A stretch of DNA of 64,000 nt, taken from NCBI GenBank assembly GCA_964404985.1, contig CAYOMD010000011.1, positions 7,623 through 71,622 on the forward strand, read 5' to 3'. Position 1 is the first letter of the stretch, and each line of letters opens with the position of its first letter. This DNA is from Hankyongella sp964404985. Lineage in GTDB: Bacteria > Pseudomonadota > Alphaproteobacteria > Sphingomonadales > Sphingomonadaceae. A program made the translations under genes and the position numbers. The notes beneath the pieces are model-generated. The model was not told the origin of the DNA. It worked only from the letters and a program-made list of their open reading frames with translations, and did not search any database. Positions 52,699-62,186 of this stretch are shown here, piece after piece.

Positions 52699-53096
52699 TG
52701 CTCGTGATCGATGCCTCCATTGCCGCCTGCTGGCTGCTGCCCAGTGAAGCCGACCAGCGGGCAGACCAGGCACTGGAGCGTTTGAGCCGGGGTGGAGGAG
52801 TCGTCCCCGACCTGTGGCGGCACGAAATGCGCAATATCCTCCTGACGCAGGAACGCCGGGGCCGCATCGACGCCGTATTCTCTGCACGCGCGCTCGTGCT
52901 GCTAGCGCAGCTACCGCTCCGTATCGATAGCGCGGCAGATGACACTGTGACGGTTGCGTTGGCGCGACGCCACGGCCTGACTGCCTATGACGCTGCATAT
53001 CTGGAGCTGGCGGTCCGCCAATCCTGCCCGCTGGCAACCCTCGATACGGCGCTGGCGCGCGCAGCATCAGCAGAGTCAGTGCTCCTCATCGAATAG
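52698..53096 (+). CDS. VapC-family PIN-domain toxin
   Basis: This 132-aa protein has the acidic active site of PIN ribonucleases: Asp5 (MLVIDAS), Glu43 (LWRHEMRN), Asp98 (LTAYDAAYLELA) and Asp116 (LATLDTAL), so all four metal-binding residues are present. VapC toxins usually cut tRNA or rRNA. It is preceded by a Phd-type antitoxin gene, not a VapB, a common partner swap. The gene appears intact and active. Confidence 0.92.
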   Translation: MLVIDASIAACWLLPSEADQRADQALERLSRGGGVVPDLWRHEMRNILLTQERRGRIDAVFSARALVLLAQLPLRIDSAADDTVTVALARRHGLTAYDAAYLELAVRQSCPLATLDTALARAASAESVLLIE

Positions 53097-53162
53097 AAAA
53101 GCGGCTTGACTTCGCGAGGCTGACTCCGCTCACTGCGCAACAATAATTCACGGGAGTGTGGC

Positions 53163-55094
53163 ATGAGACAGCAGACCTTGGCCCTTGCGATCATGGTGGC
53201 GCTTGCCACACCTGTGCTTGCACAGTCTCCCGTCCCGACCCGGCAGATCGGCGCGGCGACCCTGCAGAACGTGCCGGAAATCCCGACCGCGATCGATGCC
53301 GCTGTGCAGCGGTATCAGAGCTATCGCAGTGCGCAATTCCAGGATTGGCTGGCCGATGGGTCCATGCTCATCACCACCCGCTTTGGCGACACCAACCAGC
53401 TGCACCGGGTCACGGCACCGGGTGCTGCGCGCGAGCAGCTGACCTGGTTCAAGGAGCCGGTCGCCGATGCAACCACCATCCCCGGCAGCTCCCGCTTTGC
53501 GCTCAGCCGGGACACGGGCGGCGACGAGTGGTTCCAGCTGGAAATCATGGCGGCGGGCAAGCCCCCGGTCCGTCTGACCGAACTCGGCACCCGCAACCTC
53601 GCCCCCGTGTTCAGTTCCGATGGCGCACTGCTGCTCTGGTCCCGCGCGACCAAAGGGTCCAGCGACTACACCATCATGGCCGCCAACCCGAGCGACCCGG
53701 CGAGCCGGCGCGAGATCTTCCGCTTCCCCGGCGCCATCAGCCCGGCGGACATCAGTGCAGACGGCAAGACGGCGCTGCTGGTGCGCGGTGTCTCCAACCG
53801 GGAGACCGAACTCCACCTGCTCGATATCGCCAGCGGCAAAGCGACCCGGATCGCACCCAAGGCCAAAGCAGCCCGCTATGAAGACCCGCAGTTCGTCAAT
53901 AACGGGCGCGCGGTGCTGACCATCTCCAACCGCGAGAGTGATGTGCGCCGCCTGATCGAGGTGGATGTGGCTACCGGCGCGGTAACGCCGGTTTCGCCGC
54001 CGCTCGCGTGGGACATCGAGGCATTTTCGCTCAGCAAGGACGGCCGCATCCTCGCCTACGCCATCAACGAGGATGGCTTTTCCCGCATCGTGGTGCAGGA
54101 CCGGGTCACGAAACGCGCCCTGCCGCAACCCGCCCTGCCTGCCGGCGTGTTGACCGCGCTCAAGTTCACCGATGACGGCGCGACCCTCGCGATCGGCCTG
54201 CAAACCGCCAAGTCGGCAGGCGACACCTGGGCCTGGAGCGTGACCAGCGCGCAATTGACGCGCTGGACCGTCTCCGAACTCGGGCCGCTCGATGCGGCAC
54301 AGCTCGCCGAGCCGAGCCTGATCCGCGTCAAATCCTTCGACGGTCTTGAGGTGCCGGCACTGGTCTACCGCCCGACCCGTCTGGCGGCAGACGCGAAGAC
54401 CCCGGTCATCATCGACATTCACGGCGGCCCGGAAGCGCAGACCCGGCCTGGCTGGAATCCGGGTGCCCAGTATTTCGCTGATGTGCTCGGCGCGACCGTC
54501 ATCCTGCCCAATGTGCGCGGCAGCGACGGCTACGGCACCCGCTATCTGAACCTCGACAATGCGGAGAAGCGCGAGGACTCTGTCAAGGACATCGGCGCGC
54601 TGCTCGACTGGGTGGCAAAGCAACCCAACCTCGACTCTGGAAAAGTCGCCGTCTATGGCCAGTCCTACGGCGGCTACATGTCGCTGGCGTCCATGACCTT
54701 CTACTCCGACCGGCTGGTCGGCGGGGTCGAGCGCTATGGCATCTCCGACTTCCGCACCTTCCTGGAGCGCACCGAGGCTTACCGCCGCGACAACCGGCGT
54801 GCCGAATACGGCGACGAGCGCGACCCCAAAATGCAGCAGGTCTTCGCCCGCATCGCGCCGATCGCCAATGTCGGCAAGATCACCAAGCCGATGCTGGTGA
54901 TGCAGGGTGCCAACGACCCGCGGGTGCCGCAGTTCGAGAGCGACCAGGTGGTCGAGAAGTTGCGCGCGCAAAGCCTTGAGACCTGGTACGTGGTGTTTGC
55001 AGACGAAGGCCACGGCTTCCTGAAAAAGCCCAACAACGATCTGCGCCGTGCGGTCGAGACCCTGTTCCTGCAAAAGCTGTTCGGCCAGCCGTGA
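53163..55094 (+). CDS. S9-family secreted peptidase (acylaminoacyl/prolyl oligopeptidase type)
   Basis: This 643-aa protein has a signal peptide (LALAIMVALATPVLAQ, cleavage about residue 21), then a beta-propeller (residues about 40-370) and an alpha/beta-hydrolase domain. The catalytic triad is visible: Ser501 in YGQSYGGYMSL, Asp585 in GANDPRVP and His617 in DEGHGF. It should hydrolyse short peptides in the periplasm. Its stop overlaps the next amidohydrolase gene by 4 bases, so they are co-translated and may act on the same substrates. Confidence 0.93.
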   Translation: MRQQTLALAIMVALATPVLAQSPVPTRQIGAATLQNVPEIPTAIDAAVQRYQSYRSAQFQDWLADGSMLITTRFGDTNQLHRVTAPGAAREQLTWFKEPVADATTIPGSSRFALSRDTGGDEWFQLEIMAAGKPPVRLTELGTRNLAPVFSSDGALLLWSRATKGSSDYTIMAANPSDPASRREIFRFPGAISPADISADGKTALLVRGVSNRETELHLLDIASGKATRIAPKAKAARYEDPQFVNNGRAVLTISNRESDVRRLIEVDVATGAVTPVSPPLAWDIEAFSLSKDGRILAYAINEDGFSRIVVQDRVTKRALPQPALPAGVLTALKFTDDGATLAIGLQTAKSAGDTWAWSVTSAQLTRWTVSELGPLDAAQLAEPSLIRVKSFDGLEVPALVYRPTRLAADAKTPVIIDIHGGPEAQTRPGWNPGAQYFADVLGATVILPNVRGSDGYGTRYLNLDNAEKREDSVKDIGALLDWVAKQPNLDSGKVAVYGQSYGGYMSLASMTFYSDRLVGGVERYGISDFRTFLERTEAYRRDNRRAEYGDERDPKMQQVFARIAPIANVGKITKPMLVMQGANDPRVPQFESDQVVEKLRAQSLETWYVVFADEGHGFLKKPNNDLRRAVETLFLQKLFGQP

Positions 55095-56740
55095 GCGCGC
55101 ACTTTACACGGCGAGGCCTGCTGGCGGCGGGTGCGGCCTTCACCATTCTGCCGTCACGCGCAGCCACGCCGCGCACCCTGATCTTCGGCGGGCCGATCTA
55201 CACCGGCGTCAGTGACAGCCGGGTTGAGGCCCTGCTGGTCGATGGCGCGCGGATTGCCTTTGCCGGCCCGCTGACCGAGGCGCGCAGACGCGGCGCAAAC
55301 GCACAGCCGCTCGACTTGCGCGGGGCTGCCGCCTACCCCGGCTTTGTCGATGCCCACGTCCACCTGACCGGCGTCGGACTGCGCGAACTGACCCTGAACC
55401 TTGCGCCGGCACTATCGCTGGCAGACGCCATGGCACGGCTGCGCACCTGGGCGGTGACACATCCATCCGGTGTCATTGCCGGGCGCGGCTGGATCGAGAC
55501 CCACTGGCCGGAGAAGCGCACGCCGACCCGTGCCGACCTCGATGCGGTTGTGGCGGACCGGCCGGTTTACCTGCAGCGTGCCGACGGTCACGCTGGCGTC
55601 GCCAACAGCGCAGCACTCGCAGCCGCCGGGATCACGGACTCAACGCCCGACCCATCCGGCGGCCGGATCGCGCGCAATGCGGACGGCACTGCAACCGGCC
55701 TGCTGGTTGACAATGCCGAGCAACTGGTCGCCCCGATCCTGCCCAAGCCCGACGATGCCCGCGTGCGTGAAGCGCTGCTGCGCGCCGACGCGCTCTATGC
55801 TGCTCGCGGATGGACCGGCGCGCACAATATGAGCGTCGACCGCCAGAGTCTGCGGCTGCTGGAGTCCCTGACCGCCGTGGGCAAGACGCACCTGCGCTCC
55901 GACCACTATATGGATGTCGGCGAGGCAGAGGATGTGCTGGCACGTGGGCCGCGCGGGGCGGCCGGGGACCGACTGCGGCTGCGCGGCGTCAAAGTCTATG
56001 CCGACGGCGCGCTCGGCTCACGCGGGGCGGCCCTGCTGGCACCCTACAGCGATGCGCCATCCTTGCAGGGCTTGTTTGTCACCCAGAAGGCGCAGGCACT
56101 GGAGGTCTACGCCCGTGCCAAGGCCGTCGGTGCCCAGATCGCCACCCACGCGATCGGCGATGCCGGCAACCGTGCGGTGCTCGACTGGTTTGCTCAGAGC
56201 CTGGGTCCGGGAAAATCAACCGCACGCTGGCGGATCGAGCATGCACAGGTGATTGCGCGGGGTGACATTCCGCGCTTCTCTGCCCAGGGTGTGATTGCCT
56301 CCATGCAGCCGTCCCATGCCATCGGCGACTTGCCGTTCGCCCCGTCGCGGCTGGGCTCTGAGCGGCTGGGGGGTGCGTATGCCTGGCGACAACTCATCGA
56401 GAGCGGTGCGACGGTCTGCGGTGGGTCGGATGCCCCGGTCGAGGTTGGCGATCCGCGCATCGAATTCTATGCCGCCTGCTATCGCCACGCGCTGGACGGG
56501 ACCGCCGGCCCGGACTGGGGGCTGGACCAGGCGCTCAGCCGCGCTCAGACGCTTGCCCTGTTCACCCGCGCTGCGGCGTTTGCGGTCGGGCGGGAGGCGG
56601 AGGTCGGCACATTGGAGACAGGCAAGCGCGCGGACATCAGCGCGTTCAGCGCCGACTTCATGACCTGTGCACCGGCGGATATCCTCAAGGCCCAGCCGGT
56701 GCTTACCATGGTGGACGGCAGCATCGTGCACCAAGCCTGA
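55091..56740 (+). CDS. Amidohydrolase family 3 (YtcJ-like)
   Basis: This 549-aa protein has a twin-arginine-type N-terminus (FTRRGLLAAGAAFTILPS), so export by Tat is likely. The metal-binding HxH is in GFVDAHVHLTG, and later segments VKVYADGALGSRGAALL, THAIGDAGNRAVLD and GGSDAPVE follow the YtcJ pattern, with a final ADISAFSADFM strand. The family hydrolyses amide or imine bonds; the substrate is unknown. It starts with GTG overlapping the peptidase stop, which suggests joint peptide or amide breakdown in the periplasm. Confidence 0.88.
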   Translation: MSAHFTRRGLLAAGAAFTILPSRAATPRTLIFGGPIYTGVSDSRVEALLVDGARIAFAGPLTEARRRGANAQPLDLRGAAAYPGFVDAHVHLTGVGLRELTLNLAPALSLADAMARLRTWAVTHPSGVIAGRGWIETHWPEKRTPTRADLDAVVADRPVYLQRADGHAGVANSAALAAAGITDSTPDPSGGRIARNADGTATGLLVDNAEQLVAPILPKPDDARVREALLRADALYAARGWTGAHNMSVDRQSLRLLESLTAVGKTHLRSDHYMDVGEAEDVLARGPRGAAGDRLRLRGVKVYADGALGSRGAALLAPYSDAPSLQGLFVTQKAQALEVYARAKAVGAQIATHAIGDAGNRAVLDWFAQSLGPGKSTARWRIEHAQVIARGDIPRFSAQGVIASMQPSHAIGDLPFAPSRLGSERLGGAYAWRQLIESGATVCGGSDAPVEVGDPRIEFYAACYRHALDGTAGPDWGLDQALSRAQTLALFTRAAAFAVGREAEVGTLETGKRADISAFSADFMTCAPADILKAQPVLTMVDGSIVHQA

Positions 56741-56790
56741 GGGCTCAGTTATTGGATTGAGCGTATGATTATGACGTCGTGGGAACAGGG

Positions 56791-57138
56791 TCAGGCTGGC
56801 ATCTGCGCGTACGCCTCCAGTGCCGCCACCTCCTGCACTGGCGGCTCGCCGCTGGCGTCCTGCAGCCGGGCATAGACCTGGCGGAAATGCGCCAGAGTGG
56901 CGGGATCCGGCTCGGCCTCGCCGCAACGCCGCAAGTAACGGCAAAGCGCTGCGGCCCATCGGCCCAGCTCCGGTTCGCCAAAATTTCCGGCGACCCCGGC
57001 CAGGCTATGCGCCAACTCGTAGGCGCTGTGACGCGCACTCAGATCATCCCGTGCCAGGGCATCGCCGATCTGCGCCTTGGCACTTGTGGCCCACGTCCGA
57101 TAGCGTTCCAGCAGATCAGACGGGACGTCCGGGGTCAT
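56791..57138 (-). CDS. Hpt-domain phosphotransfer-like protein
   Basis: This 115-aa helical protein has an HPt core: YELAHSLAGVAGNFGEPELG, with candidate phospho-acceptor His44. The consensus after the histidine is SLKG; here it is SLAG, so the usual lysine is Ala. Other helices match the four-helix bundle in length. HPt proteins pass phosphoryl groups between sensor and regulator proteins. The ATG at 57138 overlaps the stop of the upstream cell-wall hydrolase gene (ATGA). No kinase or regulator gene is adjacent. Confidence 0.75.
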   Translation of the reverse strand: MTPDVPSDLLERYRTWATSAKAQIGDALARDDLSARHSAYELAHSLAGVAGNFGEPELGRWAAALCRYLRRCGEAEPDPATLAHFRQVYARLQDASGEPPVQEVAALEAYAQMPA

Positions 57139-57869
57139 GGCCGGTAGAAAACGTGCTGGCCGTGGGTGGCCGTCATTTCCATACGGTGCCGCCATTGGGG
57201 CGAAACACGCTTGGCATGAAAAAAAATCGCCTTGCCGGTCACGTCGTGCCAGGCATCCTCCAGCGCGACAAAAGCCACGGACTTGGCGATTTCCCAATCC
57301 AATGTTTCCGGTGGCTGGTCGGAGCGGCGGTCACAAGCAAAGGTGAACTGGCAACCGGATGCGGATTTCGTGCCGCGCTGATGCACGACCCCGCAGACCG
57401 AGGAAGGGAACCGCGGGTCTTTGCTTCGATTGAGGATGACCTGCGCGACACCCAGCTGGCCGATCAACGGCTCGCCGCGGCTTTCAAAATAAACCGCCCG
57501 TGCCAGGCACTGCATCTCATCGTCCATGACTTCGGGGACGCGTTCAGCCGCTTTTGCCACCATCGCGCGCAGGGACTCAGCACTGCGCAGTGCAGCTTTC
57601 TGGATGGGCGGCCCGGGCATGACATCGGTTTTCAGGCGCTCGGATGCGCGGTCGATATCGTCGCTGCTGATCGGCGTGACCGGCAAATGCGGCGCAAGCG
57701 TGAACTGCGTCGCCTCTGTCGACATATTCAGGATCTGCGTATCGGCAGTGTCAGTAATGGTCTGGTTCGGCGTTACAGCCGGCTGTGGGGACTGTGCAAA
57801 AGCGGTCAAGGCAAGCGAGCAGACCGAAATAGCACACACCACGAGCGGCCGTGAAAAGCGCTTCGTCAT
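57135..57869 (-). CDS. SleB-type cell wall hydrolase
   Basis: This 244-aa protein has a signal peptide (RPLVVCAISVCSLALTAFAQ, residues about 7-26), a low-complexity linker, and a hydrolase_2 (SleB) domain from about residue 125: CLARAVYFESRGEPLIGQLG with the catalytic Glu, VILNRSKDPRFP, and FTFACDR. SleB proteins are lytic transglycosylase-like enzymes acting on peptidoglycan. It overlaps the Hpt gene downstream. I chose the ATG at 57869, giving MTKRFSRPLVVCA. Confidence 0.88.
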   Translation of the reverse strand: MTKRFSRPLVVCAISVCSLALTAFAQSPQPAVTPNQTITDTADTQILNMSTEATQFTLAPHLPVTPISSDDIDRASERLKTDVMPGPPIQKAALRSAESLRAMVAKAAERVPEVMDDEMQCLARAVYFESRGEPLIGQLGVAQVILNRSKDPRFPSSVCGVVHQRGTKSASGCQFTFACDRRSDQPPETLDWEIAKSVAFVALEDAWHDVTGKAIFFHAKRVSPQWRHRMEMTATHGQHVFYRP

Positions 57870-57946
57870 CCATGATACCCTAGCTGTTGATCCAAATGGT
57901 GCGCACGGATTGGTCCTCCCGATACGCACCGTGAGCCATGTTATAC

Positions 57947-58318
57947 TCAGTGACCTCTTACCTGCGCGTTATCACTTCGCAGTGGCACCATTGGCTCAGG
58001 CAGGATTGATTGCACATCTTGGGTCTCTATTTCAAGCACCCAAAGGTCGGGGTCCCTCTCCAGCTGCCGGTTGATCTGGTCCATGGCATCCGCCTCAGAG
58101 ACCAGCATTTCTCCCGAAATTGCCAGCCAGGCACGTGTTCCATCCCGCAGAGTCGTGGCCGAAAAAATTTTTGCCTGCCGCCTGGAATCCATGGCCAGAA
58201 CAAGGACAGACCCGGCCGAATCATCACCGTGGCGCAAAACTGTCGCCATCACGCCGAGGCTCATGCTGCGTCGCAACACCACCTGAACCCATGTTTTGGT
58301 GTTGAGCCTTGGGGTCAT
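57947..58318 (-). CDS. DUF1491 family protein
   Basis: This 123-aa protein follows the DUF1491 pattern: PRLNTKTWVQVVLRRSMSLG, a GDDSAGSVLVL segment, GTRAWLAI, and DPDLWVLEIE near the end. The family is small and mostly alphaproteobacterial; no function is known. GAGGTG lies just before the ATG at 58318, which decides the start against a longer open frame. It lies 20 bases after cysK on the same strand, so it is likely co-transcribed. Confidence 0.85.
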   Translation of the reverse strand: MTPRLNTKTWVQVVLRRSMSLGVMATVLRHGDDSAGSVLVLAMDSRRQAKIFSATTLRDGTRAWLAISGEMLVSEADAMDQINRQLERDPDLWVLEIETQDVQSILPEPMVPLRSDNAQVRGH

Positions 58319-58338
58319 TGCACACCTCAAACAGGTTG

Positions 58339-59352
58339 TTACGTCTGGTCTGCAGCAGGGGCGTTCATCCATGGCGGGGTCGGCAGGTTGCGCGCGCGAA
58401 GCCATTCCGGATTGAATATCTTCGAGAGATACTGACGGCCCGAATCGCACAGGATGGTGACAATCTGCCGGCCCGGGCCAAGGTCGCGTGCCAGCTTTTC
58501 AGCACCGGCGACGTTGATGCCGGAGGACAGGCCCAGGCACAGCCCTTCATGCTCCATCAGGCTGTAGACATGGGCGAGCCCTTCCTCGTCCGTTGCCTGA
58601 TACCATTTGTCGATGGGCACGCCCTCCAGATTGGCGGTTATGCGGTTCTGGCCAATGCCCTCCGACACCGATGAGCCTTCCGCGCGCAGCTCTCCGCTGG
58701 CGTAGTAGTTATAGAGCGCGGCACCCATCGGGTCGGTCAGGGCGATCTGCACGTCACCCTTCAGCGCTTTCAGGCCCAGAGAGACCCCCCCAAGCGTGCC
58801 ACCCGAGCCGACCGCGCAGGTAAAGCCATCCACCGCGCCGCCTGTCTGCGCCCAGATCTCGGCGGCAGTCGTCTTGATGTGCGCCAGGCGGTTGGCCGTA
58901 TTGTCGAACTGGTTGGCCCAGACCGCGTTGGGCGTCTCCTCGGCCAGCCGGCGCGAGGTATGAACATAGTGGCCGGGGTTGGCGTAGGGTGCCGGCGGCA
59001 CCAGTACCAGTTCGGCACCGAGCGCCCGCAGCGTCGCGATTTTCTCCTCGGACTGGGTGTTCGGCATGACGATGATGGTCTTGTAGCCGAGCGCATTGCC
59101 GAGCACCGCCAGGCCAATCCCGGTATTACCGGCCGTGCCCTCCACGATGATCCCGCCGGGCTTCAGCAGGCCACGGGCCTCCGCATCACGAATGATATAG
59201 AGCGCTGCCCGGTCCTTCACCGATCCGCCCGGGTTCATGAACTCGCATTTGCCGTAAATCTCGCAGCCGGTGGCGTCCGACACCCGGTTCAGGCGGACCA
59301 GCGGCGTATTGCCAACCAGATCATCAATCCGGCGGGGCGGGTTCTGGATCAT
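58339..59352 (-). CDS. cysK: Cysteine synthase A (O-acetylserine sulfhydrylase)
   Basis: This 337-aa PLP enzyme has the cofactor lysine Lys46 in NPGGSVKDRAAL, the phosphate-binding GTAGNTGIGLA loop, and VGSGGTLGGVSLGLK. Length is a little above the classic CysK because of a C-terminal extension. It makes cysteine from O-acetylserine and sulfide. A cystathionine beta-synthase-like role is possible in this subfamily, but CysK is the best reading. Confidence 0.92.
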   Translation of the reverse strand: MIQNPPRRIDDLVGNTPLVRLNRVSDATGCEIYGKCEFMNPGGSVKDRAALYIIRDAEARGLLKPGGIIVEGTAGNTGIGLAVLGNALGYKTIIVMPNTQSEEKIATLRALGAELVLVPPAPYANPGHYVHTSRRLAEETPNAVWANQFDNTANRLAHIKTTAAEIWAQTGGAVDGFTCAVGSGGTLGGVSLGLKALKGDVQIALTDPMGAALYNYYASGELRAEGSSVSEGIGQNRITANLEGVPIDKWYQATDEEGLAHVYSLMEHEGLCLGLSSGINVAGAEKLARDLGPGRQIVTILCDSGRQYLSKIFNPEWLRARNLPTPPWMNAPAADQT

Positions 59353-59607
59353 TCAAGTCTCCCGGACAGTCTTTGTAGACGCCAGCGGCGGCCCGCAAGC
59401 CGTTCGTCCCTGCTTGGGTTGGGCAATGGCTTGACGCCGCCATGCAACCGTCTGGTCGTCGAGGTGTAGACCCTAGTTCCATATCGGCTGCAAGCACGGG
59501 AGACAACAGGGCGCACATACGAGAAAAGAGCCGAGACATGCTCGGCCCTTTCCACAATGCAAGACGAGTTTCAGCTTGGCAGCACGCCGTCAAGCTTTGG
59601 CGGGTGT

Positions 59608-60177
59608 TCAGGCGCGGCGACGACGCACAGCAGCACCGGCAGCCAGCATGCCCAGGCCGAACAGCGCAATGCTCGCCGGCTCCGGTGCTGCGGTGACACT
59701 GATGGTAAAGGTGTCACCAACATTGGCAGCCGAGAAGTCAATCGTGAAGTCGGTGCCCTGACCGGTGACCAGCGGGTCGCCGATGACAATGCTGAACGGC
59801 TCGTCCGTGAACACAGCGTCCAGTTCGTTGCCGGTCACCGTCAGGCTGTTCAGCAGCGAGAAGGACGGCGTTACCGAACCGATCACGTCGAAGGTGGCTC
59901 CGGCGATGGTGACGTTCAGGTCGCTGATGCCGAGGCCGATGAAGTTGTTGATGTTCGAGTTGAACGCCAGCGGCGCTGCGATGTCAGCGGCCTCGACCGT
60001 GAAGGTCACATCGATTGTGCCGAAGCCGGTGAAATCATAGTCGACGCCGAGCGTGTCGACACTTGAGGCGACGTTCGAGGTGCCGACGCCGTTGTCGTTC
60101 TGACTGACCAGGACGAGAGCGTGCGCCGGTGCGGAAATACTTGCCAGTGCAAGTGCTGCTGCGAGAAATTTGTACAT
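59608..60177 (-). CDS. PEP-CTERM-sorted extracellular protein
   Basis: This 189-aa protein has a signal peptide (MYKFLAAALALASISAPAHA) and a C-terminal PEP-CTERM signal: PEPASIALFGLGMLAAG followed by RRRR. Such signals are recognised by an exosortase and hold proteins for surface or matrix display. The middle is beta-rich and acidic (GVDYDFTGFGTIDVTFTVEA). No exosortase gene is in the window. It ends 255 bases before cysK, a region with no gene. Confidence 0.88.
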   Translation of the reverse strand: MYKFLAAALALASISAPAHALVLVSQNDNGVGTSNVASSVDTLGVDYDFTGFGTIDVTFTVEAADIAAPLAFNSNINNFIGLGISDLNVTIAGATFDVIGSVTPSFSLLNSLTVTGNELDAVFTDEPFSIVIGDPLVTGQGTDFTIDFSAANVGDTFTISVTAAPEPASIALFGLGMLAAGAAVRRRRA

Positions 60178-60311
60178 GGATGCCCCCAATAACCGAGAGT
60201 TGGACCGGCAGTATCGCCGAAGAACAGCCGGTAGAGGCACTTTCTGCGCATCTACCGGCTCAATCAATCCGGCCTCGTTTCTAGGCCAGGCGTAAGTAGC
60301 GCAACCCGGCT

Positions 60312-61946
60312 TTACAGGTTGCCGCGAGCCCACGGGCCGCTGATCGCAAAGGTGATGCCCGGCGTCTGGACGTTGACGAACAGGGTCCGCCCGGTCGGGT
60401 CGAAGCAGGCCCCGGCGAATTCGTTATCGCGGCTGTCACCCGAGGCGACAAATGCCGGATCGCGGCCCATGCCGGTGATGTCGGAGTCGCTCAGGATGAT
60501 GTTGTTCTTGCCGAAGATGTACGCTTCACCGGCAGCGGTGTAGCCCATCAGACGCTGGCCAGCGCCAAACTCGTCGACAACAAGATTGCCATCGTCGCAG
60601 GTGAGCAGGCCGCCACGCGGACTGACGACGATGTTGTCCGGATTGTTGCCGGCAATATTTGTTGCCGCAGCATAGATGATCTTCAGCGTGCCACGATCCG
60701 GATCGTTCGGGTTCGGAACATAAGCGTAGATCGCACCGAAGCCGCGACCGATACGGCCGGGATCAGCTGCGAGCGGGTTGGCATAGCCGAAGCTGGTATC
60801 GACGATGTAGAACACGCCGTTAGCATACCAGAGGCCTTCACCGCGGCTCATGCGCAGACCGCCGAGCGTGCGGCCCTGAGCGAAGGAGCCGGACACAGTC
60901 ACAGTGCGGGCAGTGCGGTCATTGGCCGGGTTGCTGCCGCTGGTGCCGAAGCCGACATCGGTGTAGCTGACCGGGCTGGCATCCGGGTCAACAATGTCGA
61001 CCCACTCGATCTGGAACTCCTGGCCAACGCCGGTCGCCGTGTTGTCGATCGGCCCGCCGATGCCCAGCAGGTTGAAGTTCGGGTTGCCGACGACGCGCGC
61101 CATCTGCAGGGTGCCGCCTTGCGCCAGTGCACCATAGGCCGGCGTGATGTTGTTCGGGCGGTAGCGATAGAAGCCGTTGGCGTTTCGGGTGTTGTCTTCC
61201 GTGGTGTACATGTAGCCGGTGCGCGGGTCGATCGCGACTGCTTCGTGGGCGCGGCGACCAGCCATGACCAGGGGCGTTGCCACTGTTTCCTGCGGGTTGG
61301 CTGAGCACTCGAACACATAACCGTGGCGTTGTCCGCCGGTTCCTGTGAGGTCAGTGGTGGTTTCCTCGCAGGTGAGCCAGGTGCCCCACGGCGTCACGCC
61401 GCCGGCGCAGTTCACGATGGTGCCGGCAATGGTGTTGCGGTGGTCAACCAGTTGGCCGTTGCGGAAGGTCAGGACCGAGCAGCCGCCGTTGACGCGCAGG
61501 CCATTCTGAACCGAGCTGTCGTAGGTCGCACCCGGGTTGCCCGGGATTTCGTTGGGGGCAGCGCCCAGTGCACGGGTTTCGTGGTTGCGGATGAGGGTGT
61601 ATTCAAATTGACCGCGACCGAGGCTGCGGGTCTTCACCACGCCCATGCCGTCGTGGAAGCTGTTCACGCGGCTGCCGTCGTTCATCAGGTCGCCGGTCCA
61701 GGAAACCGAACGGTATGAGAAGCCCTGGGGCAGTTGCAGCAGAAACAGTCCGGTATTCAGATCCCGCACCGGGGCAATCGGGCCGTACGGGCTGGTCACC
61801 GGGGCCAGCTGGCCGACACCGCTGACCTGAGCCTGTGCCTGGCGACTCATCAGGCCAGCCAGCGGTACGGTCAGCGCGGACATGCCGGCAAAAGTAGCGC
61901 CACCGCGCAGAACATTACGGCGATTGATTTCAATACTGTCGAGCAT
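60312..61946 (-). CDS. PhoX-like phosphatase/DUF839 secreted protein
   Basis: This 544-aa protein has a Tat signal (NRRNVLRGGATFAGMSALTV) and the PhoX/DUF839 beta-propeller: FSYRSVSWTGDLMNDG, LIRNHETRALG, GTWLTCEETTTDL, GRRAHEAVAIDPRTGYMYTT and SPRGGLLTCDDG, with acidic Ca/Fe ligands. PhoX enzymes are periplasmic or secreted alkaline phosphatases. The family also includes members of unknown activity, so the enzyme call is moderate. It lies upstream of the PEP-CTERM gene with 134 bases between them. Confidence 0.85.
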   Translation of the reverse strand: MLDSIEINRRNVLRGGATFAGMSALTVPLAGLMSRQAQAQVSGVGQLAPVTSPYGPIAPVRDLNTGLFLLQLPQGFSYRSVSWTGDLMNDGSRVNSFHDGMGVVKTRSLGRGQFEYTLIRNHETRALGAAPNEIPGNPGATYDSSVQNGLRVNGGCSVLTFRNGQLVDHRNTIAGTIVNCAGGVTPWGTWLTCEETTTDLTGTGGQRHGYVFECSANPQETVATPLVMAGRRAHEAVAIDPRTGYMYTTEDNTRNANGFYRYRPNNITPAYGALAQGGTLQMARVVGNPNFNLLGIGGPIDNTATGVGQEFQIEWVDIVDPDASPVSYTDVGFGTSGSNPANDRTARTVTVSGSFAQGRTLGGLRMSRGEGLWYANGVFYIVDTSFGYANPLAADPGRIGRGFGAIYAYVPNPNDPDRGTLKIIYAAATNIAGNNPDNIVVSPRGGLLTCDDGNLVVDEFGAGQRLMGYTAAGEAYIFGKNNIILSDSDITGMGRDPAFVASGDSRDNEFAGACFDPTGRTLFVNVQTPGITFAISGPWARGNL

Positions 61947-62186
61947 TTTTTGTACCCCAGGATGATTTGTTGAAAAAATCTTAACCAAGGCAATAGCTGG
62001 GAAGCGTGACAGTTTTGTAATGAGACCATGAACCTCTTGTTACATGCGGCCAGTTGAGTGGCACTTCTTAATTGATAATGAGTTTTATTATTATAAAGTG
62101 GGCCATGCCTACGCTTTGACGGGATTAGCCGCGTTGTTATGCCTGTCGTGGAGTAGAACTTCGCACCAGAGCAGGGTACCGTCTCT

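Noticed and set aside
62006..62018. Pho-box-like half site GTGACAGTTTTGT in the region before the PhoX-like gene
   Set aside because: Only one half matches the Pho box; the second repeat does not. Too weak to list as a regulatory site.
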